Notes: generated by a model from the sequence alone, not told the origin. Shown: positions 6,875 to 14,848, numbered from the stretch's first letter. The stretch is DNA of 17,419 nt from Clostridiales bacterium (GCA_004556985.1 SFFC01000042.1:1-17419); one strand, 5' to 3'. Translations and numbers: made by a program.

Positions 6875-7957
6875 ATGCAAGCCAACAAAACCATCCTGCA
6901 GATCAAGAATCTGGATATCTCCTTCCGCACCAACGCCGGCGTCGTCCACGCCATCCGCGGCGTGAATCTCGACCTGCAGAAGGGCGAGACCGTCGCCATC
7001 GTCGGCGAGTCCGGCTCCGGCAAGTCCGTGACGATGAAGGCGGCCGTCGGCCTGCTGGACAGCAACGCCACGGTCAACAGCGGCGAGATCCTCTACACCT
7101 ACGCGGACAGGGACGGCAGCGAAAAGACCGTCGACCTGCTCAGGCTGACCAAAAAGCAGCTGCGCACGGAATTCAACGGCCAGCGCCTGGCCATGGTCTT
7201 CCAGGACCCGATGACCAGCCTCGACCCGACCATGACCATCGGCAAGCAGATCATGGAGACCATGATCCTGCATAAGAAGATGACCAGGGAGGCCGCCAAG
7301 GCCCGCGCGCTCGAGCTGCTTGATCTCGTGGGCATCACGGACGCGGAAAAGCGCTTCCGCAACTATCCGCATCAGCTCTCCGGCGGCATGCGCCAGCGCG
7401 TCGTCATCGCCATTGCGCTCTCCGCCGACCCGGATATCCTGATCTGCGACGAGCCGACGACCGCGCTGGATGTGACCATCCAAGCCAAGATTCTCGAGCT
7501 GATCAAGGAGATTCAGCAGAAGATGCACCTCTCCGTCATCTACATCACCCACGACCTGGGCGTCGTGGCGAAGGTTGCGGACTATGTGAACGTCATGTAC
7601 GCCGGCAAGATCGTCGAGGTCGGCAACGTCGAGGAGATCTTCTACGAACCCTGCCATCCCTACACCTGGGGCCTGCTCTCCGCCATGCCTGACCTGGAGA
7701 CCGACGACGACAGGCTCTATTCCATCCCCGGCAGCCCGCCCAACCTGCTCCATGAGCCGGTCGGCGATGCCTTTGCCGCGCGCAACCGGTTCGCCCTGGC
7801 CATCGACAAAAAGGCCGAGCCGCCGCTGTTTCAGGTCTCCCCGACGCATTTCGCGGCAACCTGGCTGCTGCATCCGGACGCGCCCGATGTGCAAATGCCG
7901 CCGGAGCTTACGGAGCGCCTCGCGCGCGCAAGAAAGGAGGCGGCGAAGTATCTATGA
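6875..7957 (+). CDS. oppD: Oligopeptide ABC transporter ATPase OppD, lacking the C-terminal Cys cluster
   Basis: This 360-aa ATPase powers peptide import together with OppF. Visible motifs are Walker A GESGSGKS (44-51), Q-loop Q110, signature LSGGMRQR (168-175), Walker B ILICDE (188-193) and the switch histidine H226. The C-terminal oligo_HPY-type region begins IPGSPPNLL (284-292). In most OppD/DppD proteins this region carries four cysteines (GCPF, PRC, a third Cys, ACW) that bind an iron-sulfur cluster; here the equivalent sites read GDAF, ARN, a non-Cys residue and ATW, so none remains. The start has GGAGG 9-10 nt upstream and lies 16 nt after oppC. The gene overlaps oppF by ATGA. Confidence 0.94.
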   Translation: MQANKTILQIKNLDISFRTNAGVVHAIRGVNLDLQKGETVAIVGESGSGKSVTMKAAVGLLDSNATVNSGEILYTYADRDGSEKTVDLLRLTKKQLRTEFNGQRLAMVFQDPMTSLDPTMTIGKQIMETMILHKKMTREAAKARALELLDLVGITDAEKRFRNYPHQLSGGMRQRVVIAIALSADPDILICDEPTTALDVTIQAKILELIKEIQQKMHLSVIYITHDLGVVAKVADYVNVMYAGKIVEVGNVEEIFYEPCHPYTWGLLSAMPDLETDDDRLYSIPGSPPNLLHEPVGDAFAARNRFALAIDKKAEPPLFQVSPTHFAATWLLHPDAPDVQMPPELTERLARARKEAAKYL

Positions 7958-8892
7958 GCGAACCGCTGCTGAGCGTACAAAATCTCAAACAGTATTTCCC
8001 CATCTCCCGCTCCTACACGGTCAAGGCCGTCAACGGCGTCTCGTTTGACATCTATCCCGGCGAGACCTACGGCCTGGTCGGCGAATCCGGCTCCGGCAAG
8101 ACGACCATCGGCCGCAGCATCATCCGCCTGTACAACCCGACAGAGGGCAAAATCACCTTCGGCGGCCGGGAGATCTCCGGCAGGATGGACGCCGCCACGC
8201 GCGCCATGCTCCGAACGGACATGCAGATGATCTTCCAGGACCCGATGGCGAGCCTCAACCCGCGCAAAAAGGTCGGCGACATCATCGGCGAGGGCCTCGA
8301 CATTCACCATCGCGCCGCCTCGAAGGCGGACCGCGAGGCGCAAATCGGCGAAATGCTGCGCAAGGTCGGCCTCTCCCCCGAGCATGCCGTCCGCTATCCG
8401 CATCAGTTCTCCGGTGGCCAGCGTCAGCGCGTGGGCATCGCGCGCGCGCTGATCATGCATCCGAAGCTGATCATCGCGGACGAATGCATCTCCGCGCTCG
8501 ATGTCTCCATTCAGGCCCAGGTGGTCAACCTGATGAAGGACATCCAGGAGGAAACCAAGTGCGCCTATCTGTTCATCGCGCACGACCTGAGCATGGTCAA
8601 GTACATCTCCGACCGCATCGGCGTGCTGCATCTGGGCTACATGGTCGAGTCCGGCACGAAGGAGGAGATCTTCGCCAACCCGATTCATCCTTACACGAAG
8701 AGCCTGATCTCCGCCATCCCGCATCCCAATCCCGTCGTCGAAAAGCGCCGCACGTCCCTGACCTACGATTACGCGACCAGCGGCATCGACTACGCCAAGG
8801 GGACGGAGCACGCGGCCGGCGGCACGCATAAGGTGCTGGCCACGGACGAGGAATTCGCCGCGTGGATGAAGGAACCCGCGCCGGCTGTCTGA
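7954..8892 (+). CDS. oppF: Oligopeptide ABC transporter ATPase OppF
   Basis: This 312-aa ATPase forms the second nucleotide-binding subunit of the importer. It has Walker A GESGSGKT (43-50), Q-loop Q95, signature FSGGQRQR (152-159), Walker B LIIADE (172-177) and H210. The motif after Walker B reads DECISALDVS rather than the usual DEP-SALD; the catalytic Glu is kept. The C-terminal tail IHPYTKSLISAIPHPNP is the family oligo-peptide transporter extension. The start overlaps the oppD stop; AAAGGAGG lies 13 nt upstream, which is long, so coupling to oppD translation probably matters. It is the last gene of the operon, before a terminator. Confidence 0.93.
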   Translation: MSEPLLSVQNLKQYFPISRSYTVKAVNGVSFDIYPGETYGLVGESGSGKTTIGRSIIRLYNPTEGKITFGGREISGRMDAATRAMLRTDMQMIFQDPMASLNPRKKVGDIIGEGLDIHHRAASKADREAQIGEMLRKVGLSPEHAVRYPHQFSGGQRQRVGIARALIMHPKLIIADECISALDVSIQAQVVNLMKDIQEETKCAYLFIAHDLSMVKYISDRIGVLHLGYMVESGTKEEIFANPIHPYTKSLISAIPHPNPVVEKRRTSLTYDYATSGIDYAKGTEHAAGGTHKVLATDEEFAAWMKEPAPAV

Positions 8893-8904
8893 AAAACTTA
8901 ACAG

Positions 8905-8948
8905 AAGAGGGAGCCCCGCCGCATGGCAGGACTCCCCCTTTCTATTTC
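8905..8948. terminator. Bidirectional terminator between oppF and the MscS gene
   Basis: The stem GGGAG (8909-8913) / CTCCC (8932-8936) is extended by an inner GCC/GGC helix and an outer AAG/CTT helix. T-rich tracts follow on both strands: TTTCTATTTCTT on plus, and TTAAGTTTTTC reading the other way. It serves the two convergent genes. Confidence 0.75.
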
Positions 8949-8956
8949 TTGCGAGA

Positions 8957-9802
8957 TCATTCCCCGCGCCCGATCTCCACGCGCGTCGTGCCGCTGGTCA
9001 GCGCGATGCCGTCCCTGGCCAGCTCCTCGCGTACGGCGTCGAGCAGCGGATAGTAGACGTCCCAATAGCGCTGCGACGGCATCCAGACGCGCAGCAGGAA
9101 CGTCACGCCCGTCTCGCCATATTCGCTGACGCTGGCAAAGGGCGCGTTTGCCCCCTCCTTGACGACGTCGGGCATCCTCTGCCCCGCGCGCCGCAGCGCC
9201 GCCGTCACGGCCGCGTTCTCGTGCGCATAGCCCACGCGCACGGTCACGTCCATGCGCCGCAGCGGGCGCTTGTAGTGGTTCGTGATGCGCTGCGCGGCGA
9301 GCTCCTGATTGGGCACGAGCACGAGCTTGCCGTCCGGCATGACCAGGTGCGTGTACATCAGGTCGATGGATTCGACCTCTCCCTGCGCCCCGGTCAGCTC
9401 GATGTAGTCCCCGGCCGCAAAAGGCTTTGCCGTGAGGATCACCATGCCGCTGACGACGTTGGCCAGCACATTCTGGATCGACAGCGAGATCGCCAGGGCG
9501 AAGAGGCTCAGCAGCGCGACCAGCGACGTGACCGGCACGCCGAGCTGACCGGCGACCATCGTGCTCAGCACGATGTAGAGCACGATCTGTGCAGCGGATT
9601 GCAGAAAGCCGGAGAGCGCCCTGTCCAGCGGCAGGCGCTCAAGCGCACGCGCCGCAAGATGCATCAGGATGCGGATGGCGACAATGCCCAGCAGCAGCGT
9701 CACCGCCGCGCCAATCCAGCCCTCAAAGGAGACCTTGTCGAGCGCCTGCGCCACCGCCTGCGCGTCGATCGCCTGCGCATCCATCATCGTCGTTTCCGTC
9801 AA
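8957..9802 (-). CDS. mscS: Small-conductance mechanosensitive channel, MscS family
   Basis: This 281-aa membrane protein is expected to open under membrane tension and release solutes during hypo-osmotic shock. Membrane helices lie near residues 28-50 and 66-88, and the pore helix at 92-126 (VTSLVALLSL...SIQNVLANVVSGM) is followed by the family beta-domain signature KPFAAGDYIEL (126-136) and VPNQELAAQRITNHY (163-177). The C-terminal cytoplasmic domain is complete, giving the short MscS architecture. The start is a TTG at 9802 supported by GGAGG only 5 nt upstream; the first ATG (9787) lies 20 nt from it and is less likely. It converges with the opp operon. No clear promoter is visible between it and the upstream iron-sulfur gene. 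Confidence 0.92.
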   Translation of the reverse strand: MTETTMMDAQAIDAQAVAQALDKVSFEGWIGAAVTLLLGIVAIRILMHLAARALERLPLDRALSGFLQSAAQIVLYIVLSTMVAGQLGVPVTSLVALLSLFALAISLSIQNVLANVVSGMVILTAKPFAAGDYIELTGAQGEVESIDLMYTHLVMPDGKLVLVPNQELAAQRITNHYKRPLRRMDVTVRVGYAHENAAVTAALRRAGQRMPDVVKEGANAPFASVSEYGETGVTFLLRVWMPSQRYWDVYYPLLDAVREELARDGIALTSGTTRVEIGRGE

Positions 9803-9845
9803 AAATACCTCCGTTCTGTACCGAATTGCGTTCGGGTTGAGAACG

Positions 9846-9889
9846 ATAGGGCTGCCGCCCTATAACCTGCCTGAGGGACAACCTCCCTC
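9846..9889. repeat. Paired perfect hairpins, possible interspersed intergenic repeat
   Basis: ATAGGGC (9846-9852) / GCCCTAT (9857-9863) encloses a 4-nt loop, and GAGGGA (9873-9878) / TCCCTC (9884-9889) encloses a 5-nt loop. They sit in the 140-nt gap before the MscS gene. Neither has a T-tract, so they do not look like ordinary terminators. From memory, GGGCGGCAGCCC-type hairpins beside GAGGG palindromes recur between genes in several Clostridia, which makes a dispersed repeat plausible, but only one copy is seen here. Confidence 0.5.
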
Positions 9890-9942
9890 GGACTCCCTTC
9901 TTCGCTTCGCGTGCGTGAAAGCAGCTAAGAATCAAACCAGAA

Positions 9943-11073
9943 TTACAGCTTGATCAGCTCATACTCGCGGCTGCCCAGGCCGATCTTCTCCGCGTGCTCC
10001 AGGCAGCTGCGCCATTCGGATTCCGGCGTGGAGTTGGTGAACGGGTCGCCCCAGTCCGCAAAGCCCGGCTTTTTGAGGTTGTCGGCGAGCTGGCTGTTGG
10101 CCATCGGGCTGGCCTGCATGCACAAATCGACGCAAGCCTGATCCAGCGCCAGCGGGTCAAAGGAGGCGAGCATGCCCAGGTTCGGCAGGATCGGCGCGTC
10201 GTTTTCGCAATGGCAGTCGCAGTTGGGCGAGACGTCGACGATCAGCGAGATATGGAAGTTCGGCCTGCCGTCGACGACGGCCTTCGTGTATTCCGCCATG
10301 CGGCAGTTGAGCAGCGCATTCGCGTCGTCGTTGTCAAACTCGATCGCATCGAAGTTGCAGGCGCCGAGGCACCGGCCGCAGCCGACGCAGTTGTCCTGAT
10401 TGACGTGCATCTTCCGGCTCGCCTCGTCAAAGACGAGGCCGCCGTTGGCGCATTCCCGCTGGCACTTGCGGCAGCCGCGGCAAAGGTCCTGCGCGATATG
10501 CGGCTTGCCGCTGGAATGCTGCTCCTTCTTGCCTGCGCGGGAGCCGCAGCCCATGCCGATATTCTTGATCGTGCCGCCGAAGCCGGTCATCTCGTGGCCC
10601 TTGAAGTGTGTCAGGCTGATGAAGACGTCCGCGTCCATGATCGCGCGGCCGATCTTCGCCTCCTTGACGTATTCGCCGCCCACGACCGGCACGGCGACGT
10701 CGTCCGTGCCCTTGAGGCCGTCGCCGATGAGGATCGGGCAGCCGACGGTCAGCGGCGTGAAGCCGTTCTCCCAGGCGCATTCGAGGTGCTCGAGCGCGTT
10801 CTTGCGGCTGCCGGGGTACATCGTGTTGCAGTCGGTCAGGAAGGGCTTGCCGCCCAGCTCCTTGACGACCTCCACGACGGAGCGGGCGTAGTTCGGGCGC
10901 AGATAGCTGATGTTGCCCAGCTCACCGAAGTGCATCTTGATGGCGACGAACTTGCCATCCATGTCGATGCTGCCGATGCCGGCCTTGCGGATGAGCTTTT
11001 TGAGCTTGGCGGGCAGCCCGTCGCCGAACGGAACCGTCCTGAAGTCCGTGAAATACACCTTTGCCTTTTCCAT
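9943..11073 (-). CDS. DUF362 domain protein with two [4Fe-4S] ferredoxin motifs
   Basis: This cytoplasmic protein of about 376 aa belongs to the DUF362 iron-sulfur family. The N-terminal DUF362 core (motifs AIKMHFGELGN near 44-54 and SLTHFKGHEMTGFGGTIKN near 153-171) is followed by two CxxCxxCxxxC clusters at C198/C201/C204/C208 and C229/C232/C235/C239. A C-terminal DUF362 segment with SPNCDCHCEND and FDPLALDQACVD completes it. The arrangement suggests electron transfer, but the reaction is unknown. The start could be the ATG at 11073 (AGGAGG 8 nt upstream) or at 11076 (5 nt); an in-frame TTG at 11100 is unsupported. It lies 51 nt after the AEC transporter gene, probably in the same transcript. 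Confidence 0.92.
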   Translation of the reverse strand: MEKAKVYFTDFRTVPFGDGLPAKLKKLIRKAGIGSIDMDGKFVAIKMHFGELGNISYLRPNYARSVVEVVKELGGKPFLTDCNTMYPGSRKNALEHLECAWENGFTPLTVGCPILIGDGLKGTDDVAVPVVGGEYVKEAKIGRAIMDADVFISLTHFKGHEMTGFGGTIKNIGMGCGSRAGKKEQHSSGKPHIAQDLCRGCRKCQRECANGGLVFDEASRKMHVNQDNCVGCGRCLGACNFDAIEFDNDDANALLNCRMAEYTKAVVDGRPNFHISLIVDVSPNCDCHCENDAPILPNLGMLASFDPLALDQACVDLCMQASPMANSQLADNLKKPGFADWGDPFTNSTPESEWRSCLEHAEKIGLGSREYELIKL

Positions 11074-11124
11074 CATGATTTCCTCCTCCCGGAAATTCAA
11101 AACATGCGCGTCAGAATTTGCCGA

Positions 11125-12045
11125 TCAGCCTGCGACAAACGCCATCGACAGCGCCAGCATCAGCACGAGGCTGACGGCGATGGACGCCGAGTTCGTGAAG
11201 CTGGCCAGCGCCGTGTCCGAATGGCAGCGGTCCGTATAGATCGGCGCGAGGCTCGACAACGGCGCAAAACAGATGACCGCCAGCGTCTGGCGGATGACGA
11301 GCTCAAAGGGCGTGCAATAATACACGGCAAGCGCGAAGATCGCCGCGAAGGCATAGCGCCAGAGCAGCTCCCGCGCCGTCTCCTTCAGCAGCGCCTTGTC
11401 GCCCGCCGGCTCAAACATCATGCCAATCATCAGCATCGCGACAAAGGCGTTCGCCTGTCCGGCAGGCCGCGTGAGCTCAAAGAGAAGCTGAGGCATCGGG
11501 ACATCGAGCGCTGCCAGCAGGATCATCACCATATAGGTATCAAACGGCGTCGATTTGAGAAACTTCAGCAAGATGTCCTTCGCGCTCTCCTTCGTCTCGC
11601 CGCCCGTATGCAGCAGCGTCGAGGTCATCGCGTAGGAACCGCCCGTCATCATGATGGCATTGCCCGTATCGAACATGCAGGCCGCCACGGCGCCCGTGCT
11701 GCCGAAAAAGACCTGCACCAGCGGCAGCGAGAAGCAGCCGATGTTGTAGCCGCCAATGTTGAGCATTCGATAAGCGCGCAGGCGGGTTTTATCCCGCCCC
11801 GTCGCCAGATACATGACCAGCATCGGCAGAAATGCGCAAAGGAAGCCGATGCCGACGATCAAAAACAGCTTACCCTCGCGCACAAAGCCGTCAAAGGCCT
11901 GCACGATCGCGCAGGGCAGCGTGATGTTGATCATAATTTTGGAGATCAGCCGGTGATCGTCGCGGCCGAAGAAGCCGGCGCGCTTGAGCAGATACCCGAG
12001 CGCGATGACGATCACATAGGACAGTGGCTTGAGCAGATACGCCAT
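11125..12045 (-). CDS. AEC (auxin efflux carrier) family transporter
   Basis: This 306-aa inner-membrane transporter fits the AEC family in length (about 300-320) and in its series of about ten hydrophobic helices. Recognisable pieces are the N-terminal SYVIVIALGYLLKRAGFF, the conserved NITLPCAIVQAF at the end of helix 2, and NIGGYNIGCFSLPLVQ. Bacterial members export or exchange organic anions such as malate; the substrate here is not predictable. The ATG at 12045 has GGAGGG about 10 nt upstream. A longer in-frame opening to 12276 reads arginine-rich nonsense through the HU terminator and HU gene and is rejected. It lies after HU and before the DUF362 gene. No separate promoter was seen, so it may depend on HU read-through. 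Confidence 0.9.
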   Translation of the reverse strand: MAYLLKPLSYVIVIALGYLLKRAGFFGRDDHRLISKIMINITLPCAIVQAFDGFVREGKLFLIVGIGFLCAFLPMLVMYLATGRDKTRLRAYRMLNIGGYNIGCFSLPLVQVFFGSTGAVAACMFDTGNAIMMTGGSYAMTSTLLHTGGETKESAKDILLKFLKSTPFDTYMVMILLAALDVPMPQLLFELTRPAGQANAFVAMLMIGMMFEPAGDKALLKETARELLWRYAFAAIFALAVYYCTPFELVIRQTLAVICFAPLSSLAPIYTDRCHSDTALASFTNSASIAVSLVLMLALSMAFVAG

Positions 12046-12073
12046 TTGTGTCGATCCCTCCGTGGGCTTGCGA

Positions 12074-12104
12074 TAAAAAGAATCCCGGGGAAGCCTCCCC
12101 GGGA
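12074..12104 (-). terminator. Rho-independent terminator after HU
   Basis: A perfect 8-bp stem CCCGGGGA (12084-12091) / TCCCCGGG (12096-12103), extended by one T-A pair, encloses a 4-nt loop. Reading the minus strand, it is followed by ATTCTTTTTAT. It starts 9 nt beyond the HU stop codon. Confidence 0.9.
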
Positions 12105-12112
12105 AATTTTGC

Positions 12113-12388
12113 TTAGCCCTCGACGGCCTCTTTGAGCACCTTGCCCGGCTTGAACATCGGGGAGCGGCGCGCGCCGATCTGGATCTCTTCGCCGGTCTTG
12201 GGATTGCGCGCCTTGCGCGCCGGACGCTCCTTGACCTCAAACGCGCCGAAGCCCACGATCTGAACCTTCTCGCCATTCTTGAGGCTCTCGGCGATGATAT
12301 CGCTCATCGCGCACAGGGCGGCCTCAGCATCCTTGCGGGTCAGACCCGCCTTCGCGGCAATCGCCGCGCTCAGTTCGTTCTTGTTCAT
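12113..12388 (-). CDS. hup: HU family nucleoid DNA-binding protein
   Basis: This 91-aa protein matches HU in length and motifs: MNKNELSAAIA at the start, VQIVGFGAFEVKERPARKARNPKTGEEI in the middle, and FKPGKVLKEAV at the end. The RNPKTG loop is the beta-arm tip whose proline intercalates in the DNA minor groove. HU forms a dimer that bends and compacts DNA. GGAGG lies 12 nt upstream of the ATG. It has its own promoter (12474-12502) and its own terminator, which allows high expression independent of the mazG operon upstream. Confidence 0.96.
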   Translation of the reverse strand: MNKNELSAAIAAKAGLTRKDAEAALCAMSDIIAESLKNGEKVQIVGFGAFEVKERPARKARNPKTGEEIQIGARRSPMFKPGKVLKEAVEG

Positions 12389-12473
12389 GATGAAAAATAT
12401 CCTCCTTCAACAACGCCCGCGCGCGTTCTGCGCGCCGCTTTGCGTCAATCGCTCAAAATCGCGATTAAGACAT

Positions 12474-12502
12474 ATTCTACATGGTTTCCGCCTTTCATGC
12501 AA
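12474..12502 (-). promoter_or_regulatory. Promoter of the HU gene
   Basis: The minus strand reads TTGCAT (12502-12497), a 17-nt spacer and TAGAAT (12479-12474). The predicted transcript starts near 12467 and has a leader of roughly 80 nt before the HU start codon. Confidence 0.75.
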
Positions 12503-12539
12503 GGGGGAAGACGCATTTTCTGCGAATTTTCCTGACCTC

Positions 12540-13892
12540 TCAACGGTTTTTTCCCGTCTCCCCGGCGTCCTTGAGCCGCTTTGACGTCGCGGCGCGCAGC
12601 GCGGTTTCCGCGTCGAGCCCCAGCGCCTGCGCCAGATGCGCGCAGGCGTCGAGCACCTCGCCCAGCGCCGCCTCATCCCTGTGCTCCCCGAGCCGGCGGA
12701 CGGCCTCCTTAAGCGATGCAAGGGCGTCCCCGTCCGTCATGGGCGCGTCGCCGTCAAGACGCTTCAAAACCTTCTGCGCGCGCATCAGCGCGGGCAGCGA
12801 GGCCGGCACGTCGAGCGCGCGCTCCAGCGGCGTCTGCTCGCCGCGCTCCCTGCGCTTCGCGTTTTCCCAGACGGAGCCGACCGCCTGCGCGCTGTCCGCC
12901 CGGGCGCGGCCGAAGACGTGCTCGTGGCGCGTGATCATCTTGTGTGCCGCCATGCTGGTGACGTCGCGGTCGGTAAAGTCCCTGTGCTCCGCGCCGATGG
13001 CGCTGTTGAGCACGACCTGCAGCAGCACGTCGCCCAGCTCGTCCGCGATCTTCATCGGGTCGTCGCCGTCCATCGCTTCGGCCGCCTCGCAGGCCTCCTC
13101 GATCATGAACTGGCGCAGCGTGTGATGCGTCTGCGCCCTGTCCCAGGGGCAGCCGCCGGGGCCGCGCAGCCGCGCGATCACCTGCACGAAGTCCTCGTAG
13201 GTCGCCCGCGAGCGCTCGTAGACGCTGACCGCCGGGACGAGCACAGCCGTCCTGTGGTCGTAATGCGCCTGTCTGTCCAACTCGCACAGGGCGATGGGCC
13301 GCGCCTCAGCGAACGGCTCCGCCGCGTTTTGAAGGAAATACACGGTAGTCTCGTCGTCAAAGAGGTCGCCGAGCCAGAGCTTGACGTCGGAGGCCAGGCA
13401 GCGGTTGTCGATCTCCGTGACGACCTGCGGGCAATCCGCCTGAACGCGCAGCGCGTCGACCGACAGCGCCGTGACCGTCCGCAGGTTCTCCGTATTGACG
13501 CCATAGGGCAGCACGGCGCAGACTGCATTATCCGCGAGCGTCACGCCGCCCTGCACGCGCAGGGCGATCCCCTCGGGCAGCGCCTGCGAAAGCGCGCGGA
13601 CGGTCGCGTCGCTCGCCGGCTCGCTGACGGCGTAGCAAAGCCCGTCCGTCTCCCCGGCCCGGGCGATGAGCGTCTTCGCCGCCAGCGCGCAGAGCTCGTC
13701 GAAGTCCTCGCTCTGCTCGTAGAGCGCGTCGAGCGTCTCAAAGGCGACGTCCTCCCGCTCAAGCAGCTGCGCCGCAGCATGCCGGCGCGTGCGCAGCACG
13801 AGCGTCTTCGCCGCCTTCATCGCGGCGAGCGCCCCAAGCGTTAAAAGCTCGCCCGAGTCCGGCCCGAGCGAGAGAATGGTGATGGTTTTCAT
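12540..13892 (-). CDS. mazG: YabN-type fusion: tetrapyrrole-methylase-like domain + MazG NTP pyrophosphohydrolase
   Basis: The protein is 450 aa. The N-terminal half (about 1-220) has the tetrapyrrole-methylase-like opening ITILSLGPDSGELLTLGAL and resembles the SAM-methylase half of Bacillus YabN; no methyl acceptor is known for such proteins. From about 232 it is MazG: LRGPGGCPWDRAQTHHTL (242-259), the metal-binding EEACE (265-269) and DELGD (284-288), then HVFG. MazG hydrolyses NTPs to NMP and pyrophosphate and cleans up aberrant nucleotides. A second, C-terminal MazG-like half (about 360-440) keeps the GLDAETALR helix but has lost the EExxE and ELGD acids, so it is probably structural. The start overlaps the glycosyltransferase stop (ATGA). 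The HU gene follows on the same strand. Confidence 0.92.
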   Translation of the reverse strand: MKTITILSLGPDSGELLTLGALAAMKAAKTLVLRTRRHAAAQLLEREDVAFETLDALYEQSEDFDELCALAAKTLIARAGETDGLCYAVSEPASDATVRALSQALPEGIALRVQGGVTLADNAVCAVLPYGVNTENLRTVTALSVDALRVQADCPQVVTEIDNRCLASDVKLWLGDLFDDETTVYFLQNAAEPFAEARPIALCELDRQAHYDHRTAVLVPAVSVYERSRATYEDFVQVIARLRGPGGCPWDRAQTHHTLRQFMIEEACEAAEAMDGDDPMKIADELGDVLLQVVLNSAIGAEHRDFTDRDVTSMAAHKMITRHEHVFGRARADSAQAVGSVWENAKRRERGEQTPLERALDVPASLPALMRAQKVLKRLDGDAPMTDGDALASLKEAVRRLGEHRDEAALGEVLDACAHLAQALGLDAETALRAATSKRLKDAGETGKNR

Positions 13893-14848
13893 GCTTTGTT
13901 CAGTACGCTTTCGATGATGAAGCGCGGGCGGCGCTTCGTCTCGTTGTAGATCTTACCGATGTATTCGCCGACGATGCCCAGGCCGAGCAGCTGAATGCCG
14001 CCCAGCAGCCAGATGGAGCCCATCAGCGACGTCCAGCCCGCGGAGGTATGCCCGGCGAGCTTGGAGATCAGCGCATAGAGCAGCATGACCAGGCTGATCA
14101 GGAAGACGACGACACCGGCAGAGAACACGAGCCGGATCGGCTTGACCGAGAAGGAGGTGATGCCGTCGGCGGCGAAGGCGATCATCTTCTTGAGCGGATA
14201 CTTGCTCTCGCCCGCGAAGCGCTCCGCGCGCTCGTAGGAGACCGTCGTCCATTTGTAGCCGATCTGCGGCACGATGCCGCGCAGGAAGAGGTTGACCTCG
14301 GAGAACTGCGAAAGCCCCTCAACCGCGCGGCGGCTCATCAGCCTGTAATCCGCGTGGTTGAAGACGATGTCCACGCCCAGCGCCTTCATGACCTTGTAGA
14401 AGCCCTCGGCTGTGAAGCGCTTGAAGAAGGTATCCTTGTCGCGCTTGCTGCGCACGCCGTAGACGACCTCGTAGCCCTCGTGATAGGCGTCGACCATCGC
14501 GTCGACAGCGTTGATGTCGTCCTGCAGGTCGGCGTCCATCGAGATGATCATGTCGGCGTAGTTAACGGCGGTCAGCAGACCCGCCAGCAGCGCGTTCTGA
14601 TGGCCGCGGTTGCGCGAGAGGTTGACGCCGGAAAACATCTCCGGCTCCTGCTCGTGCAGACGGCTGATGATCGGCCAGGTCTGGTCGCTGGAGCCGTCGT
14701 TGACGAACATGACGCGGCTGTGCTCGCTGATCTTGCCTGCCGCGCGCAGCGCGTTCATCTTCTCGCGCAGGCGCTTGCTCGTCTCCGGCAGCACGGCCTC
14801 CTCCTTATAGCAGGGAATCACAATGTACAGCGTGTTCTTTTCGTTCAT
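13889..14848 (-). CDS. Family 2 glycosyltransferase with C-terminal membrane helices (GtrB/DPM-like)
   Basis: This 319-aa enzyme probably transfers a sugar from a nucleotide donor to undecaprenyl phosphate or a related lipid at the inner face of the membrane. The GT-A domain shows the start YIVIPCYKEE (8-17), FVNDGSSDQT (48-57), NLSRNRGHQNALLAGL (76-91) and the metal-binding MDADLQDD (104-111). Two membrane helices follow at about 235-262 and 272-298, ending in the family motif GIVGEYIGKIYNE-K-RP. Length is typical. AAAGGA about 11 nt upstream supports the ATG. It sits between the coiled-coil gene (43-nt gap) and mazG (4-nt overlap). The sugar and the final glycan are unknown. Confidence 0.92.
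   Translation of the reverse strand: MNEKNTLYIVIPCYKEEAVLPETSKRLREKMNALRAAGKISEHSRVMFVNDGSSDQTWPIISRLHEQEPEMFSGVNLSRNRGHQNALLAGLLTAVNYADMIISMDADLQDDINAVDAMVDAYHEGYEVVYGVRSKRDKDTFFKRFTAEGFYKVMKALGVDIVFNHADYRLMSRRAVEGLSQFSEVNLFLRGIVPQIGYKWTTVSYERAERFAGESKYPLKKMIAFAADGITSFSVKPIRLVFSAGVVVFLISLVMLLYALISKLAGHTSAGWTSLMGSIWLLGGIQLLGLGIVGEYIGKIYNETKRRPRFIIESVLNKA

Noticed and set aside
9994..12135. 713-codon plus-strand open frame
   Set aside because: It runs antisense through the DUF362 and AEC genes and the HU terminator, and its product is rich in Arg, Ala and His with no domain; it is a shadow of GC-rich minus-strand genes.
12046..12276. N-terminal extension of the AEC transporter to 12276
   Set aside because: It would read through the HU terminator and half of the HU gene in another frame as Arg/Ser-rich sequence; the ATG at 12045 has a ribosome site.
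12540..13892. MazG as part of a toxin-antitoxin or phage defence module
   Set aside because: The domain order is the housekeeping YabN type, it sits next to HU in a conserved setting, and no toxin gene is adjacent.
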